The notes below the pieces were generated by a model, which saw only the letters and a program-made list of their open reading frames with translations, was not told the origin of the DNA and made no database searches. Source: Podospora comata (lineage: Eukaryota > Ascomycota > Sordariomycetes > Sordariales > Podosporaceae). Taken from it: a DNA stretch of 64,000 nucleotides. Made by a program: the position numbers and the translations under genes. The DNA is taken from the NCBI GenBank assembly GCA_017354895.1, contig CP071493.1:5828001-5892000 (forward strand). Direction: 5' to 3'. Each line of letters opens with the position of its first letter. The stretch's first letter is position 1. Below, piece by piece: positions 23,601 to 35,313 of this stretch.

Positions 23601-26600
23601 AACAAGCGCAAACCTGGATCTAGGATTATCATCTGAGTACTATTGTTCGGCCATGCAAGGCAAGACGCAATAGATATCTTGTCATTAATGATACGAACTT
23701 GGAAAGGTTTAATAACTCAGATCTGTCAGCCTTGTGGGAGATGGCAATGGCGATATGACAGCCGCACTCTTCACCGTATTCTCATCTCGTGGTACAGCGT
23801 CCCGATCTGATATTCAGGCACCGTTCCCCCTACTCCCTTGCCTCGTCTGCATCATGCCCGAGTGGCGAACTTCAGACTGACCCAAGGTCAAAAAGCAAAA
23901 GTCAACATGCCTAATGCGTGGAAGAGCATATGCAGTCATCTTGTCCCAGCCACAGAGAGATGGAATACAGCATGCAGAGGCAGTGTTTGGCAAAGTTACA
24001 GAACCACACAGCATCCGCACACATGTTTACAACCAACTGGGCAAGATTCAGGCAAGGGCATACTCACCGCCGGCACATGGAGTTGTAAAAACTCCTCACG
24101 ACCGGTCAAGCCTGGTGCTTGGCCGAGGTTTCATCTCTTGGATTTTGGCTGTCTGATATTGGACAGACTTCTGGTAACGCATGCCAACGCAACCGCGAGG
24201 AGGGGGTAGCCGTCAGTATTCTTGGAAGCTGTTCACCTGGAAGTTGATCAGGAGATGTGCCCAACTGAGATTATCCTATCCCCTCACTTTCCGAACACGA
24301 CATCGATCTTGACGATACGGGGGCTTGCTCTACCCCATGCCTCCCTACTGAGAGTACCAAGACAGGAGCCGATGGCAGATCTCGGTCCGCGGCAAGTGAT
24401 GACCGAAGAAGGACTGCATACTTGTACCCAAATAGGCCAACAATCGAAGGATGATCTAGTGCCAAGCTCAGGAGGGCAACCCACGGCCAACTTGTCTCTA
24501 GAAGGCAGGTAGCTACCGCCATCGCAAAGTCATGCCAGTTTCATCACAGAAAGGGAAAATAGTTACCGTAGGTCGTCGAGTAACTGGTTTCACAACTTAA
24601 CAGACAGGCATTGTGCCAACTCATGTCCGAGATCAGATCCGATATACCTCGGATGGCCCGTTGAACCATCGGCACTCCATCATAACAACAAACCCTCTTG
24701 GAGGACCCCCGCATGAATAAAGGAGGTAGGCTTTGGCAGTGTGGTATCCCACCAGCCCAACAAACACGGCGCGTCATCAAAGAGTGCGTCTGACAGCCGA
24801 GCATCATCATCATACCAGGACCACCAAACCAACGCGATCGACAACAACAGAGTATCGTACCGATCACTGCCGGAATATAGGTAGTCTAAGCACCAAATCG
24901 CTGTTACAGGCAAGTATATCACACAAGCAAAACTCACCACCAAAAAAAATGACCCCCAACACCCGTCTATCTCCGATTAGACCATGACAGTCAGAGCCCA
25001 AACAGCCCAGGCAGCGCCATCTCCCTCCTCGCCTCCATCTTCCAGAATCACATACGGCTGTGTCCAGGTAGTAGATACACAACCTCCCGGATCAAACCGT
25101 CTTGATCTCCATCTCAAACCACGGCGTCACACAACCGCGGCCGTATATACCTCAACCACCTGAGTAAGGTAGGTAAGTAGATATACCTGACCCTGCCTTA
25201 AACCTCACCTCACATAAGGTACACACCAAAACATGGCAAACTCGAACAACACCCCCCTTTCCTCCTTCCAGAACTTGCCCAATCTAGTGCTGTGTTTGTG
25301 CTCCTGTTTAGCGCACGCATAGCCCCTCGGACGGTGTGACGAAAACACTGTCACCGAACACCTTTCCTCGGTTAGCTTGATATACCTGCGCAAGAGTTTG
25401 TTTACGTTGCCTTGCCACAACTCAACGGCCGGATGGCCCTCGGCCGAGAGGGTGGGTTGGTGGTGGTTATGTCGGCATGGGTGCTACTTGAGTGTGAGAT
25501 AAGTCGGTCTATCTTTATGAACGGGATATGTGTGTATTAATTGTTGAGTTGGTTTTGCTGCGGTTCTTCCGGCATAAAGGTGTTTTGTTAAATCGAATGG
25601 GGGGCAAGGTCGGATGAATTGAAGATGGGATGACACGAAGCGCCAGTTTTGGGTATCTAGCTTGTAGTAAATCACGATCGGATGAAAAGATAGATAGAAA
25701 AAGCAGGCAATCTGTTGATTCCCGAAGAAACAGGATCAGTTGGAAGAGGGCAAGTTCCAAAAAATAAATAAAAAAATAACAGCCCAGTAAGTTGAAGTTG
25801 CTCGATGAGGTTGCTCCCTGTATACCTCCTACTCTTGCGATTCTGAGATCAGATGGAAGACACCATAGAAGACAGACCTCAGTCGCTCCAGGATTTCAAG
25901 TTGTTCACAACACCAACAGCAACTCGGGCAAGAGCACAGAGCAGATACGTCTGTCTACCAAGAGGCAATTCTGCAACTTTTACTAAAGAGTCCCATCTCA
26001 TTCCAGTCACAACCACCACGAGCCATCCAAGCTCACTAGTCCACTTACAACTGATCAACGCGAGGCAAAACTATTATTCGAAGCCAAACCTCATCAACCG
26101 CGATTCAAAGTTTCCTGTGGTCATGAATCGGCTTTGCACATTAAGTATCAGAAACATTCCATCGTTCGGCGCATCGCTGGATGAGGATTTTTCTCGCTAG
26201 CAAACCAACCTCAGATATACCTCCAGAAAAACACGCCGAAACCAGCCGTATTTACCTGCCCCAAATGAAATGAACATAAAAAGCTTTGCTCGAGTTAGTT
26301 TTTGATAATAAAGAATAAAAAAAAAAACCCCCCCAAAAAAAACCAACTGGTCCGATCCAAAGCAAGCAATGTTTGTGTGAACTTGTCATGTCGCCAAGTC
26401 ATGTGACATCCAATCCGTGGAAAATACTCAGTACATACCACAGCCCGGATTGATGTTTTGACACAACATACCAAAGAGAACAGAAAAGATAAAATGTGAA
26501 TTTCTTGAAATTTTCAGCAGCATTATCATCAATCCTGCAAGATATTAAAAAGTTCATGATGGTGATGAACATGAGTGGGGAGAGCGATGAGCTCAAGATC

Positions 26601-27323
26601 ACAGAGTCGGACACTGCCATGCCAGTCAGGTTGAACGCGCAATAATGACTAAAAAAAGGGGTCAAGGAATGTGTAAATTATTGATTTGAGAATGGACACC
26701 GTTATAAGACCATTGATCGGCCCTGGGCGGGTGACATGACTCGTCAAACCTCAACAAATCGAGAGTCGGTCACGATCACAACAACAACAGCCAACAATCG
26801 CAACAAAACACCATGGGTTACAGGATCACGACAGCAGAATTGGAGAAGGCAGATTACACCGGGTGATAATGACTTGCTCACCATAATAACGCGACAATGC
26901 TGTCATTCTTAGCATGGCATCACCCCAAGTCAACACATTACTAAAAGCAATAAACACCAAAACAAGTAAGATCAACCGAGGCAAGTCAATCCCATTCACA
27001 TCACAATCACAAGCAGCATCGGTCAAGAAAAAGAGTCTCTCCATCATCATCATCCATTACAGATTCATATACACGGCTAGTACTAGAAAGAACATTGAGA
27101 CATGTTTTTTCCCTCCTGAAGCCAGCACTATCATAATAATCCGAATCCCTTTGCCCATCCACATATATCCTCGCAAATATTCCTACCAAAAAATAGATTA
27201 CCCAATGAAGCCTCTCGGCAAACAAGAGATTAACCAAGAAACGACATTAGATAAACCATTTTTATCGCGACAATCTAAGCCAAAAGTAATTCCAAAACAG
27301 ATTTTCAGAGGTGGTGAAACCCC
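20633..27323. other. Gene-poor 6.7-kb interval
   Basis: I find no supported gene. Open frames are short, low in coding character and without convincing splice partners. The left end (20.6-21.4 kb) is GA-rich on the plus strand, as expected for the leader of the minus-strand gene ending at 20632. The right end (about 26.2-27.3 kb) is the 3' flank of hex-1 and is more A-rich. Scattered TAGGTAGGTA/TACCTACC motifs occur around 25.15 kb, a common intergenic motif in these fungi. A lncRNA or decayed element cannot be excluded. Confidence 0.5.
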
Positions 27324-28082
27324 TTAGAGGCGGGAGCCATGGACGACCTTCATGTCAACAGCCATCTCGCGGCCGTGGTCAGTGACGACGAGGACGCGGA
27401 CGGAGCCACGGCCAGACTCGAAAGCCTTCTGGAGGCGGTTCCAGAGCGAAGACTGGTCAATGACGGGGAGGTTCTGCTTGACATCACCGGTCTCGGTCAT
27501 GGCGACGATGGCGCCATCCTGCATGTCAAGGACGCGGTACTGCTTGAAGACGGGGCCGAGCATGGTCTGGACAACGACGCTGGGGGCGGGGTTGGAGACG
27601 AAGCTGGACTCCTCATGGAGCTGCTTGGTGAAGAGGTCAACACCGAGGTAGCGGTGCTGGCCGGTGGCAGCAGAGGTGCTGATGCGGATGACCTGGCAGG
27701 GGCGGCCCTGGAGGATCAGGATGTCACCGAGGCGGATGTGGTGGCAGGGGATGGTGACGGTGTTGGGAGCCTTCTCAACGGCAGGGGCGGCAGCGGGGCC
27801 GCGGCGGACGGAAGAGACCTCAGCCTCGACGTGGCCTTCATGATGGTGGTGGAGCTTGTCAGCCAACTTGTGCAACTTGTTGTGGAGCTTGTTGTGAACC
27901 TCCTGGCGGAAGGAGTGGTAGCGGTCTGTGTGTTGGTGGGGCCACAGTGAGTACTCGCTCACATGTCGACACTCGCGTGTGCATGGGGAGAGATGGCATC
28001 AAGGGGCACCACCAAGACAAGACGCTAGAACAAGGGCGAAAGGGGCGGGGAGATACTCACTGTCCTCATCGTAGTAACCCAT
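27324..28082 (-). CDS. hex-1: HEX-1, Woronin body major protein (classical isoform)
   Basis: Two coding exons (28082-28061 and 27925-27324) join across a 135-nt GTGAGT...CACAG intron to 207 residues starting MGYYDED. The core from about residue 60 is the HEX-1 beta-barrel, related to eIF5A, with VTIPCHHIRLGDILILQGRPC and the conserved FKQYRVLDMQDG and SSLWNRLQKAFESGRGSVRVLVV stretches. It ends in Ser-Arg-Leu, a PTS1 peroxisome-import signal. HEX-1 self-assembles into the dense crystalline core of Woronin bodies, which plug septal pores after hyphal wounding. This N-terminal segment (HNKLHNKLHKLADKLHHHH) is longer than the Neurospora one. The frame is also open far upstream; see the extension entry. 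Confidence 0.97.
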
Positions 28083-29188
28083 GTTGTTGGTGGTGGTGGT
28101 GGAAACGGTGGAAGGTGTGTAGGGCTTGTCGTCCAAGAGCTTTACCTCCTTCTTAGGGGCGGTAATGCGAGGGGGGCGGGGGAAGTCGACGGTGGTGTCG
28201 GTGACTTGGAAATGAGATTCCTTCTTGGCGGGACGGGTGATAGCAGCCTCGACAGTGAACTTGTCACCGATGGAAGTGCTGGACTTGAAGACCGGGCGAC
28301 GGGTGGGAAGGTCGACGGTGGTGTCGTAGCTGGGGGAGGCTACAACGGTGGGTTCCTTGCGGTAGTTGGCTTGGGTGCGGGCGCGGAATTCACTCTCAGC
28401 AAGGTCGACGACGGAGCTGTGAGGACGGTGGCGGTGGTCGAGTTCGATGCGAGACTCGAGGTAGTTGGAGGCGGGAGGGGGTGGTTGAGGTCTGAAGATG
28501 GCAAAGGAAAGATGTGGTCAGCAAAAGGAAAGAGCAGAGAATGTGTCTTCCTTGAGCCAGATATTGTTGTGGGAGAAGGCCTCGCGTCGCTTGGTCAACC
28601 CCCGACCCCCTGGCCCCGAAGACCTTGGCAGTGCCCTAGGGTCGATAGCTCGGCCAGGGGGGGTGGGCTGAAGAGCGGAGCAAAACAAGACAAACGAGGA
28701 AAATGGCTGCTCTGAGGCTCCAGCGGGGAATCCACACCCAAGAGATCCGAGCCAAGACAGGAGGCTGGGGATCAGCCATTGGGGCGGGCCAGGCCAAAGG
28801 GGCGGTAAAGAAAAACAAATTGACGGTGACGGTGATGCCGGCGACAGAAAGAGAAGTCAAAAACATACCTGCGGATCTCCTCGTGGAAATGGTACTCTTC
28901 CTTCTTGATGACGGGGACGGGGACGGGACGGCGGTGCTCTTCCTCCTTGCGGGTGATGCGGACCTCCTCCTTGAAGCGGTTCTCCTCGACGACCTTGGGG
29001 GGCGGGGGGGCAGGGAGAGCGGCTTGGGCGGTGAAAGAAGAGTCTTGACCTATCCGTCCAGCTGGGGGAACTTGGATCTTGATCTCCTCGTGGGTTTTGG
29101 TCTGGGTAGCGGTCTCGGACTCCCTGTAGGCAGACGGGAAGACGCTGAAAGGGACCGGGACGCGGGCTTCAAAGTCCAGGTTGCCGGT
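28083..29188 (-). CDS. hex-1: AUG-less in-frame N-terminal extension of hex-1
   Basis: Exon 29188-28869 and exon 28491-28083 join across a 377-nt intron (GTATGT donor, CTTCAG acceptor). They give 243 open codons in frame with the HEX-1 start, bounded upstream by TAA at 29191-29189. The encoded sequence looks protein-coding: Pro/Glu/Arg-rich, C-ending codons, with EEVRITRKEEEHRRPVPVPV, HFHEEIRR and repeated TTVD-LP/FP motifs. There is no ATG in any frame within these two exons, nor in unspliced DNA up to 29466. A CTG at 29179 has A at -3 and G at +4. Alternatively, an unseen upstream ATG exon splices in past the TAA. Long N-terminal HEX-1 variants through alternative splicing are known in Aspergillus. 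Could also be pure 5' UTR, which I think less likely. Confidence 0.55.
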
Positions 29189-29191
29189 TTA

Positions 29192-31539
29192 CTGGGCGCA
29201 AGAAACAATCTTCTTGACGTACGACAAGAAGATATCTCTTGCTAACTTCCTAGAAAAGAAGTCGAAAGAAAGGAGATGAGAAGGCGGTCTGTGAATCGAC
29301 CCGTCTTCTGTGCTCTGGTTTCTGTTCGAGTCCTTTGAAAGGGAGGGCGGGGAATGGATGGAGATGGTGGTGATGGCTTGAGCTGACTCTGAGTGGAGGA
29401 TGAGGAAGGAAAGAAGATCAAGACCAGGAGGGCACAGCTGCTCGAGCGAGCGCGGTTCAAATACGCATGGGGCGGAGCGCTTCCGGGCTCTGAACGTCGA
29501 CCTTGGCCGGTTGGCAGGGGACCGTCGACGACGAGAAGGATGTGTGACCACAGGGGGTGGTTCCAACCAGCTCTGGAAGCCCTCTGTTTACCTTTTGTGG
29601 AGAAGAGGCCTGCGAGTTGTTTATCCTGCACCAATGGGGGATAGCGGACCCTCTTTTCGGAGGAGCCATGGCCCCACGAGCATGTCTCTGATTGCTCGGC
29701 CGTGACCGGGAGCCGGGGACGCGTCCAGCCATTTCGAGCTAGGAGCTGTCTCGTTGGGAGCTGAAAGCAAAGAGCTCGATCGCGGTTGACCCCTGGAGAT
29801 GAGACGTCAGAAAGAAAAAAGGCGCGCTTCTCCAGCCTCTCCAAATCCGGGGGTAGCAGAGAGCGCTTGCTGGGTGATGGGCGAGGGTTGCCCGGGCCTC
29901 CTGTAGGGCAGAACATGGACCTGGAGCGTCAATGGCTCGAACTGGTCTCTCAATTGATGATGAGAAGACACAAACAGAAGTCGTATCAAAGCTGTCTCTG
30001 ATTGAAATTGGTCCACCCCCGTCCTCCTGCAGCTTCGTGCATCTCAGGGCGCCACCGACCACACCCACAGGCTGACGGGAGACAGACTAGCCAGCCAGGA
30101 CCGGGCGCCCACGCCGTACACACGCTTGTGCCGGCATCGTTGATAGGTGGTTGGGGACGCGGTGGGGGCTCTGGGGCCGTGGTGTGCGCAATTGGGGAGG
30201 TCGGGAGCAGCTCCCTTTTACTTTCCTCGGCTGCAAGCCCAGGAAAAGAGCAGATCACCAGCAGCTTCGTCTGACAATTGGCTGTTGCATTTATCAAGGG
30301 GGTGTCCCGTCCCAGCCTCTTTTTCCCGTCTGAGAGCTCGTGGGAGAAGGCCATTGGGTCGATAGGGGAGTTCCAGCCATCCACGACTTAATGCACAATT
30401 TTATTCGTCTCGTTTGATGTCTCCCGGTCCTCGTATCGATGTCGCACAGGCCGGCCGGCTATCAGTTGTCAGGTTGTCATCGAAACAGATGGCATCTGCC
30501 AGACCGCCGCCGTCCCCGAGGTGTCTCCAGCGCCGTCCCCACAAAGTCGATTGCTTTTGCAGCCGGGAGCTGACACGACACGAGGCCTGAAAGTCAAAAA
30601 GCTGGACTTCCTCCCCATGCGCTACCGAGGCCATCTCCAAAATCTCCACTGGGAACAGCACACCATTTCCAGTTGTCCCGGTAACTGACCTCCTTTTGCG
30701 TCTTCTGCTCCGCCCCTTTGCGGGATCAGCCGCCGAGCAGTCCGATCCTACCCATTAACTGCCGTCACATGCGCGATGCGAGAAGACGGAGCCGACGCAG
30801 GGGAAACAGCCGCCGTCGGGGTTTCAGGGACTTTGGGACCTTGTTTACTTGCAACGTCGTCGACATCGTCGTTTGCTCTACCTATGTTGTTCAGACATCC
30901 GGCCGTCTGTCGACTTGAACCTGTTGAGAGTTGTCTGATCAGTTCAACAACCCGTTAACCCGACCCGAAAACCAACCCGAGCGGGAACCAGGGAATCGCT
31001 GTCCTAGGTCCTGTCAATGCGTCCGCCGACCGATGACCCGGATCCGAATTCACAATCAGTCCCCCGGGGCACCTGTGCCGGAAGAGACGAGGAAATAAAC
31101 TTTGGATCTGGAGTCCGGGCTGACTTCAACCTGCTATGGTAAGTTTGTGATAGGGGCGTTCCGGACCATCGATCGATTTCGATTCAAAATTGGGAAATTG
31201 GACAAACTAAGCATATTCAAGATGGCGTTTCTGGCTTGATCATGGCGGATTGGTTGCTCTCCATGCTGCAACCACAAGCTGGAGATCTCGAGCCCAAAGA
31301 GCTGGAGATTTAACTCAACAAGCTCATTCCCGTTGAGTGTCAGGATTTAACTTTTGACGGCTGCGCACCCCCGGTTGGTGGCTTAATCATGACCGAGGGG
31401 GCTGCCATGGGCCTCAACAGACCACTGTCCGCAGCATAGCGTAAAGGTAGGAATTGTAGCACCATCGTAACAACTTTTCCACTGCTTCAATTGATCAGTT
31501 TCCGTCTCGTCTGGATATTCCTGAATACGTTCAGCACCA
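29192..31539. other. hex-1 promoter/leader and intergenic DNA
   Basis: The minus strand from about 29.42 to 29.25 kb is CT/CA-rich like a fungal leader and ends in a TTTTCTAG acceptor-like site near 29251. No AUG occurs on the minus strand between 29466 and the hex-1 start after splicing. The remainder to 31.5 kb shows no supported gene; the 224-codon minus frame at 29242-29916 has no recognisable features. Confidence 0.5.
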
Positions 31540-31722
31540 ATGGAGGAGGAACTTCAACCACACTGGCAACAGTCAGTTGCTGCCTTTATCGTCGGAGGGC
31601 TGCTTGCTGTCTTCGTGTTTGCCGTCATCTACAAGGTGTGCCTGTGTCAATACTGGTTAGAAAGAAACCCCCATCCTCGTTACCTGCGTTCTCGAAACCA
31701 GCAAGGCTGCTGCTGCTGTTGA
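31540..31722 (+). CDS. Small single-pass membrane protein with C-terminal CCCC (tentative)
   Basis: A 60-codon frame starts in good context (CACCAATGGAG). Residues 1-10 are acidic. Residues 12-30 form one clear hydrophobic helix (SVAAFIVGGLLAVFVFAVIY), followed by KVCLCQYW and a basic tail ending QQGCCCC. The helix plus terminal cysteines suggests a tail-anchored protein that could be S-acylated; this is inference. The stop lies 191 nt before the RQC2 start codon, so it could equally be an upstream ORF in the RQC2 leader. No family is recognised. Chance is not excluded at this length. Confidence 0.4.
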   Translation: MEEELQPHWQQSVAAFIVGGLLAVFVFAVIYKVCLCQYWLERNPHPRYLRSRNQQGCCCC

Positions 31723-31913
31723 AAAGAAGAGGATCCGAGAAGAGCTTTGCCGTCGCAGTCATAGGCCGAAGAGACAGAAGCTTGGCAGACGTCGAAGGTG
31801 CCAGTTGCACTTTTACCCCACCTTGATTACCCCTCCACAGCTTGCACCAAACTTCCAACTCGGCCCCGGATATCGCTGTCGCAAGCTGAGAAACCGCAGA
31901 GAACATAGTCAAA

Positions 31914-34900
31914 ATGAAGCAGAGATTCTCGTCCTTGGACGTAAAGGTGTGTATAACCCCCCGTATATTCTCTTCACACGCATCCTGACCCCGCTTTCCA
32001 GGTGATAGCCCACGAGCTCTCCGAGGCCCTCGTCAGCCTCCGCCTAGCCAACATCTACGACCTCAACTCCAAAATCCTCCTCTTCAAGTTCGCCAAACCC
32101 GACAACCGCCAACAGCTCCTCATCGAATCCGGCTTCCGCTGCCACCTCACAGACTTTGCCCGCTTCACCGCCCCGGCCCCTTCAGCCTTCGTCGCCCGCC
32201 TGCGCAAGTTCCTCAAGACCCGGAGAGTCACCAGCGTCTCCCAGATCGGCACAGACAGAATTATCGAGTTTCGATTCTCCGACGGAGCCTACAGGTTATA
32301 CCTCGAGTTCTTCGCCAGCGGCAACGTCATCCTCACCGATGCCGACTTGAGCATCATCGCCCTGTTGCGGAATGTTCCCGAAGGCGAGGGACAAGAGCCA
32401 CAGCGGGTTGGGCTGAAGTACACCCTCGAAAACAGACAAAACTTTGGCGGCGTCCCGGAGCTCACAAAAGAGCGTCTGAGAGCTGCGTTGAAGACGGCAG
32501 CGGAGCATGCGGTTACGAAAAAGGCAAAGAAGAAGGGGGCGGACGAGCTGAGGAGGGGGTTGGCAACTACCATCACCGAGTTACCCCCTGTGCTGGTTGA
32601 TCACGTCTTTCGATTAACCGAGTTCAACTCTGCCGCGAAGCCCCTTGAGATTCTGGAGAGCGAGACTTTGCTGGATTCTCTGTTTCGGACGTTGGAGAAG
32701 GCGAGGGCGGTGCTGGACGAGGTGACGAGCTCGCCCAGGGCAACGGGATATATCATTGCCAAGCCTAATCCGCGTGCTGTCGAGCAGCCACCAGCGGAGA
32801 CTGAAGGGGAGACGCAGAAAGAGAAGCCTAGGGGTCTGCTCTATGAAGATTTTCAGCCTTTCCTTCCAAAACAGTTCGAGGATGATCAGGGGCTGACAAC
32901 ACTTTCCTTTGATGGGTACAACAAGACGGTTGACGAGTTCTTCTCTTCTCTCGAGGGACAGAAGCTTGAGTCCAAGTTGCAGGAGCGGGAAGCTACTGCC
33001 AAGAGGAAATTGGATGCTGCCCGTCAGGACCAGGCCAAGAGGATCGAGGGGCTAGTTGGTTTCCAGACGTTGAACTTGCGCAAGGCTGCCGCTATTGAGG
33101 CCAATATTGAACGTGTTCAAGAGGCTATGGATGCGGTTAATGGGCTGCTTGAGCAGGGCATGGACTGGGTGAACATCAACAAGCTTGTCGAGCGAGAGCA
33201 GGCGCAAGGGAACCCCGTGGCCGAGATCATCAAGCTACCTGTGAATCTCGCCGAGAGCACAATTACCCTGTTGCTTGGCGAGGAAGAGGAGGAAGAGGCA
33301 GGTGGAGATGAAGATATGGAATTCAACTACGATACCGACGAAGAGGTCGTTGATGCTGCTCCCGAACCTGAGAAGGCCAAGGGGCCGGATAAGCGATTGG
33401 CAATCGACATCAACCTCAAACTCTCCGTCTGGAACAATGCTCGGGAATACTACGAGCAAAAGAGGACCGCTGCCGACAAGGAAAAGAAGACCGTTGCGCA
33501 GTCGGTTATTGCGCTCAAGAGTGCCGAGCAAAAGATTACAGAGGACTTGCGGAAGGGGCTTAAGCAGGAGAAGCCTGTGCTGCAGCTGATCAGGAAGCAG
33601 ATGTGGTTTGAGAAGTTCGTCTGGTTTATCTCCTCAGATGGCTATCTCGTGCTTGGTGGGCGAGATGCGCAGCAGAATGAGATTCTGTACAAGCGGTATT
33701 TGAAAAAGGGTGACGTGTATGTTCATGCCGATATGCACGGTGCATCCACCGTCATCATCAAGAACAGCCCCAAGGCCCCTGATGCGCCAATTCCGCCTTC
33801 AACACTGGCTCAGGCGGGTAGCTTGTCGGTGTGCTGCTCGAGTGCGTGGGATAGCAAGGCGGCGATGGGCGCGTGGTGGGTGAATGCCGATCAAGTGTCC
33901 AAGTCTGCTCCGACGGGCGAGTATCTCCCGGCCGGGTCCTTCATGGTCAGGGGAAAGAAAAACCCGCTGCCACCGGCTCTTCTGATGCTCGGGTTCGGGT
34001 TGATGTTCAGGATATCAGAGGAGAGCAAGGCAAAGCATGTCAAGCATAGGCTGTACGACGGCGATATCGATCTTGCTCCCCCATCGAAGCCCGAGAAGAA
34101 GACCGAAAAGGAAGCCGCCCCAGAGCAAGACAACCACGAAGACTCTGGCACCGACGGAGACGACGACGGCCCCGAAGACGAAAAGAGATCCAACCCTCTT
34201 CAGTCCAGCGGTAAACCCCAGTCCGAGGACGAAGATGAAGAAGCCCCTGAGCCCCCATCAGACCAACTCTCCAACCTCGACATCGCCCCCGTGGAAGAAC
34301 AAAAGCAACAAGCTGAACCCGAACCAACCCCCGTCTCCAATTCTGACTCTGAGTCTGACCACGAAGAGGAAGAAACCGAAATCGGAACTCCCTCCAGAAC
34401 CGGCACCTTCACCCCCTCCCAATCCCAACCCCAATCCAACAAGAGATCCCTCAAACGCGGGCAACGCTCCAAAGCCAAAAAGATTGCCCAAAAATACAAA
34501 AACCAAGACGAAGACGACCGCGCCTTGATGGAAGAACTCCTCGGTGTGGCTGCTGCACGCAAAAAGGCCGAAGCCGAAGCAGCGGCAAAGAAGCAAAAAG
34601 AACTAGACCACCTCGCCGCGATGGAAAAACGGCGCAAACAACAGGAGAGGCAACAAGCACAAATCGCCAAGCACGAAGAAATCCGCAAGATGATGCTTGA
34701 AGAAGGTGTGGATATTCTCGACGAGAACGAAAAGGCCGATGCAGGACCGTTGGACAGTCTTGTCGGGACCCCGATGCCAGGGGATGAGATACTGGAGGTT
34801 GTGCCTGTTTGTGGACCTTGGGGTGCGCTGGGGAAGTTGAAGTATAAGGTCAAGTTGCAGCCTGGGCAGGTGAAGAAGGGGAAGGCGGTCAAGGAGATTT

Positions 34901-35166
34901 TTGAGAGGTGGAAGCTGGCTGCCGGCAAAAAGGGGGTTGTTGACCCCAAGGGGGAGGATGGGGAGAAGATGTGGCCTAGGGAGGTGGAGCTGATTAAGGG
35001 GGTCAAGGTGGAGGAGGTGCTTGGGGTGGTGCCGGTTGGGAAGGTGACGCTCATGGCCGGGGGTGGGATGTTGGGGGGAGGGGCGGATAAGAAGGGTGGT
35101 GGTGGTGGGGGCCAGAGTAAAGGCGGGAAGGGGAAGGGGGGTGGTGGTGGGAAGAAGGGAAGGTAA
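31914..35166 (+). CDS. rqc2: Ribosome quality control complex subunit 2 (Rqc2/Tae2/NEMF family)
   Basis: Exon 1 (31914-31946) encodes MKQRFSSLDVK. A 55-nt intron (GTGTGT...TTCCAG) leads to exon 2 (32002-35166); total 1065 residues. NFACT-N covers about residues 1-500, a coiled-coil middle includes QEREATAKRKLDAARQDQAKR, and NFACT-R (about 535-690) contains KFVWFISSDGYLVLGGRDAQQNEILYKRYL. An acidic/Lys-rich linker follows. NFACT-C (about 920-1015) has GPWGALGKLKYKVKLQPG, and the tail is a Gly/Lys run. Asp9 and Asp96-Arg97 match the D9/D98/R99 positions of yeast Rqc2 needed for CAT tailing. The family binds stalled 60S subunits carrying peptidyl-tRNA, recruits Listerin and directs CAT-tail addition in the cytosol. 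Convergent with the 35314 gene, 147 nt apart. Confidence 0.97.
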
Positions 35167-35313
35167 ATAAGGTGATGATGTGAAGTTTGGAAAATCAGTG
35201 TAGATATTCAGTCAGGTGTATTTGACGCTAGCGTGTAAAAAGCGTTGTTTCCACCTCGTCCCAGCTAACCTCTGCGGATTTCATCCCATCTCCCCACCAC
35301 ATCAAACTTTATA

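Noticed and set aside
29242-29916. 224-codon minus-strand frame upstream of hex-1
   Set aside because: Low-complexity Pro/Ser/Arg sequence without domains; it overlaps the hex-1 leader and does not splice in frame to the extension exons as far as I can see.
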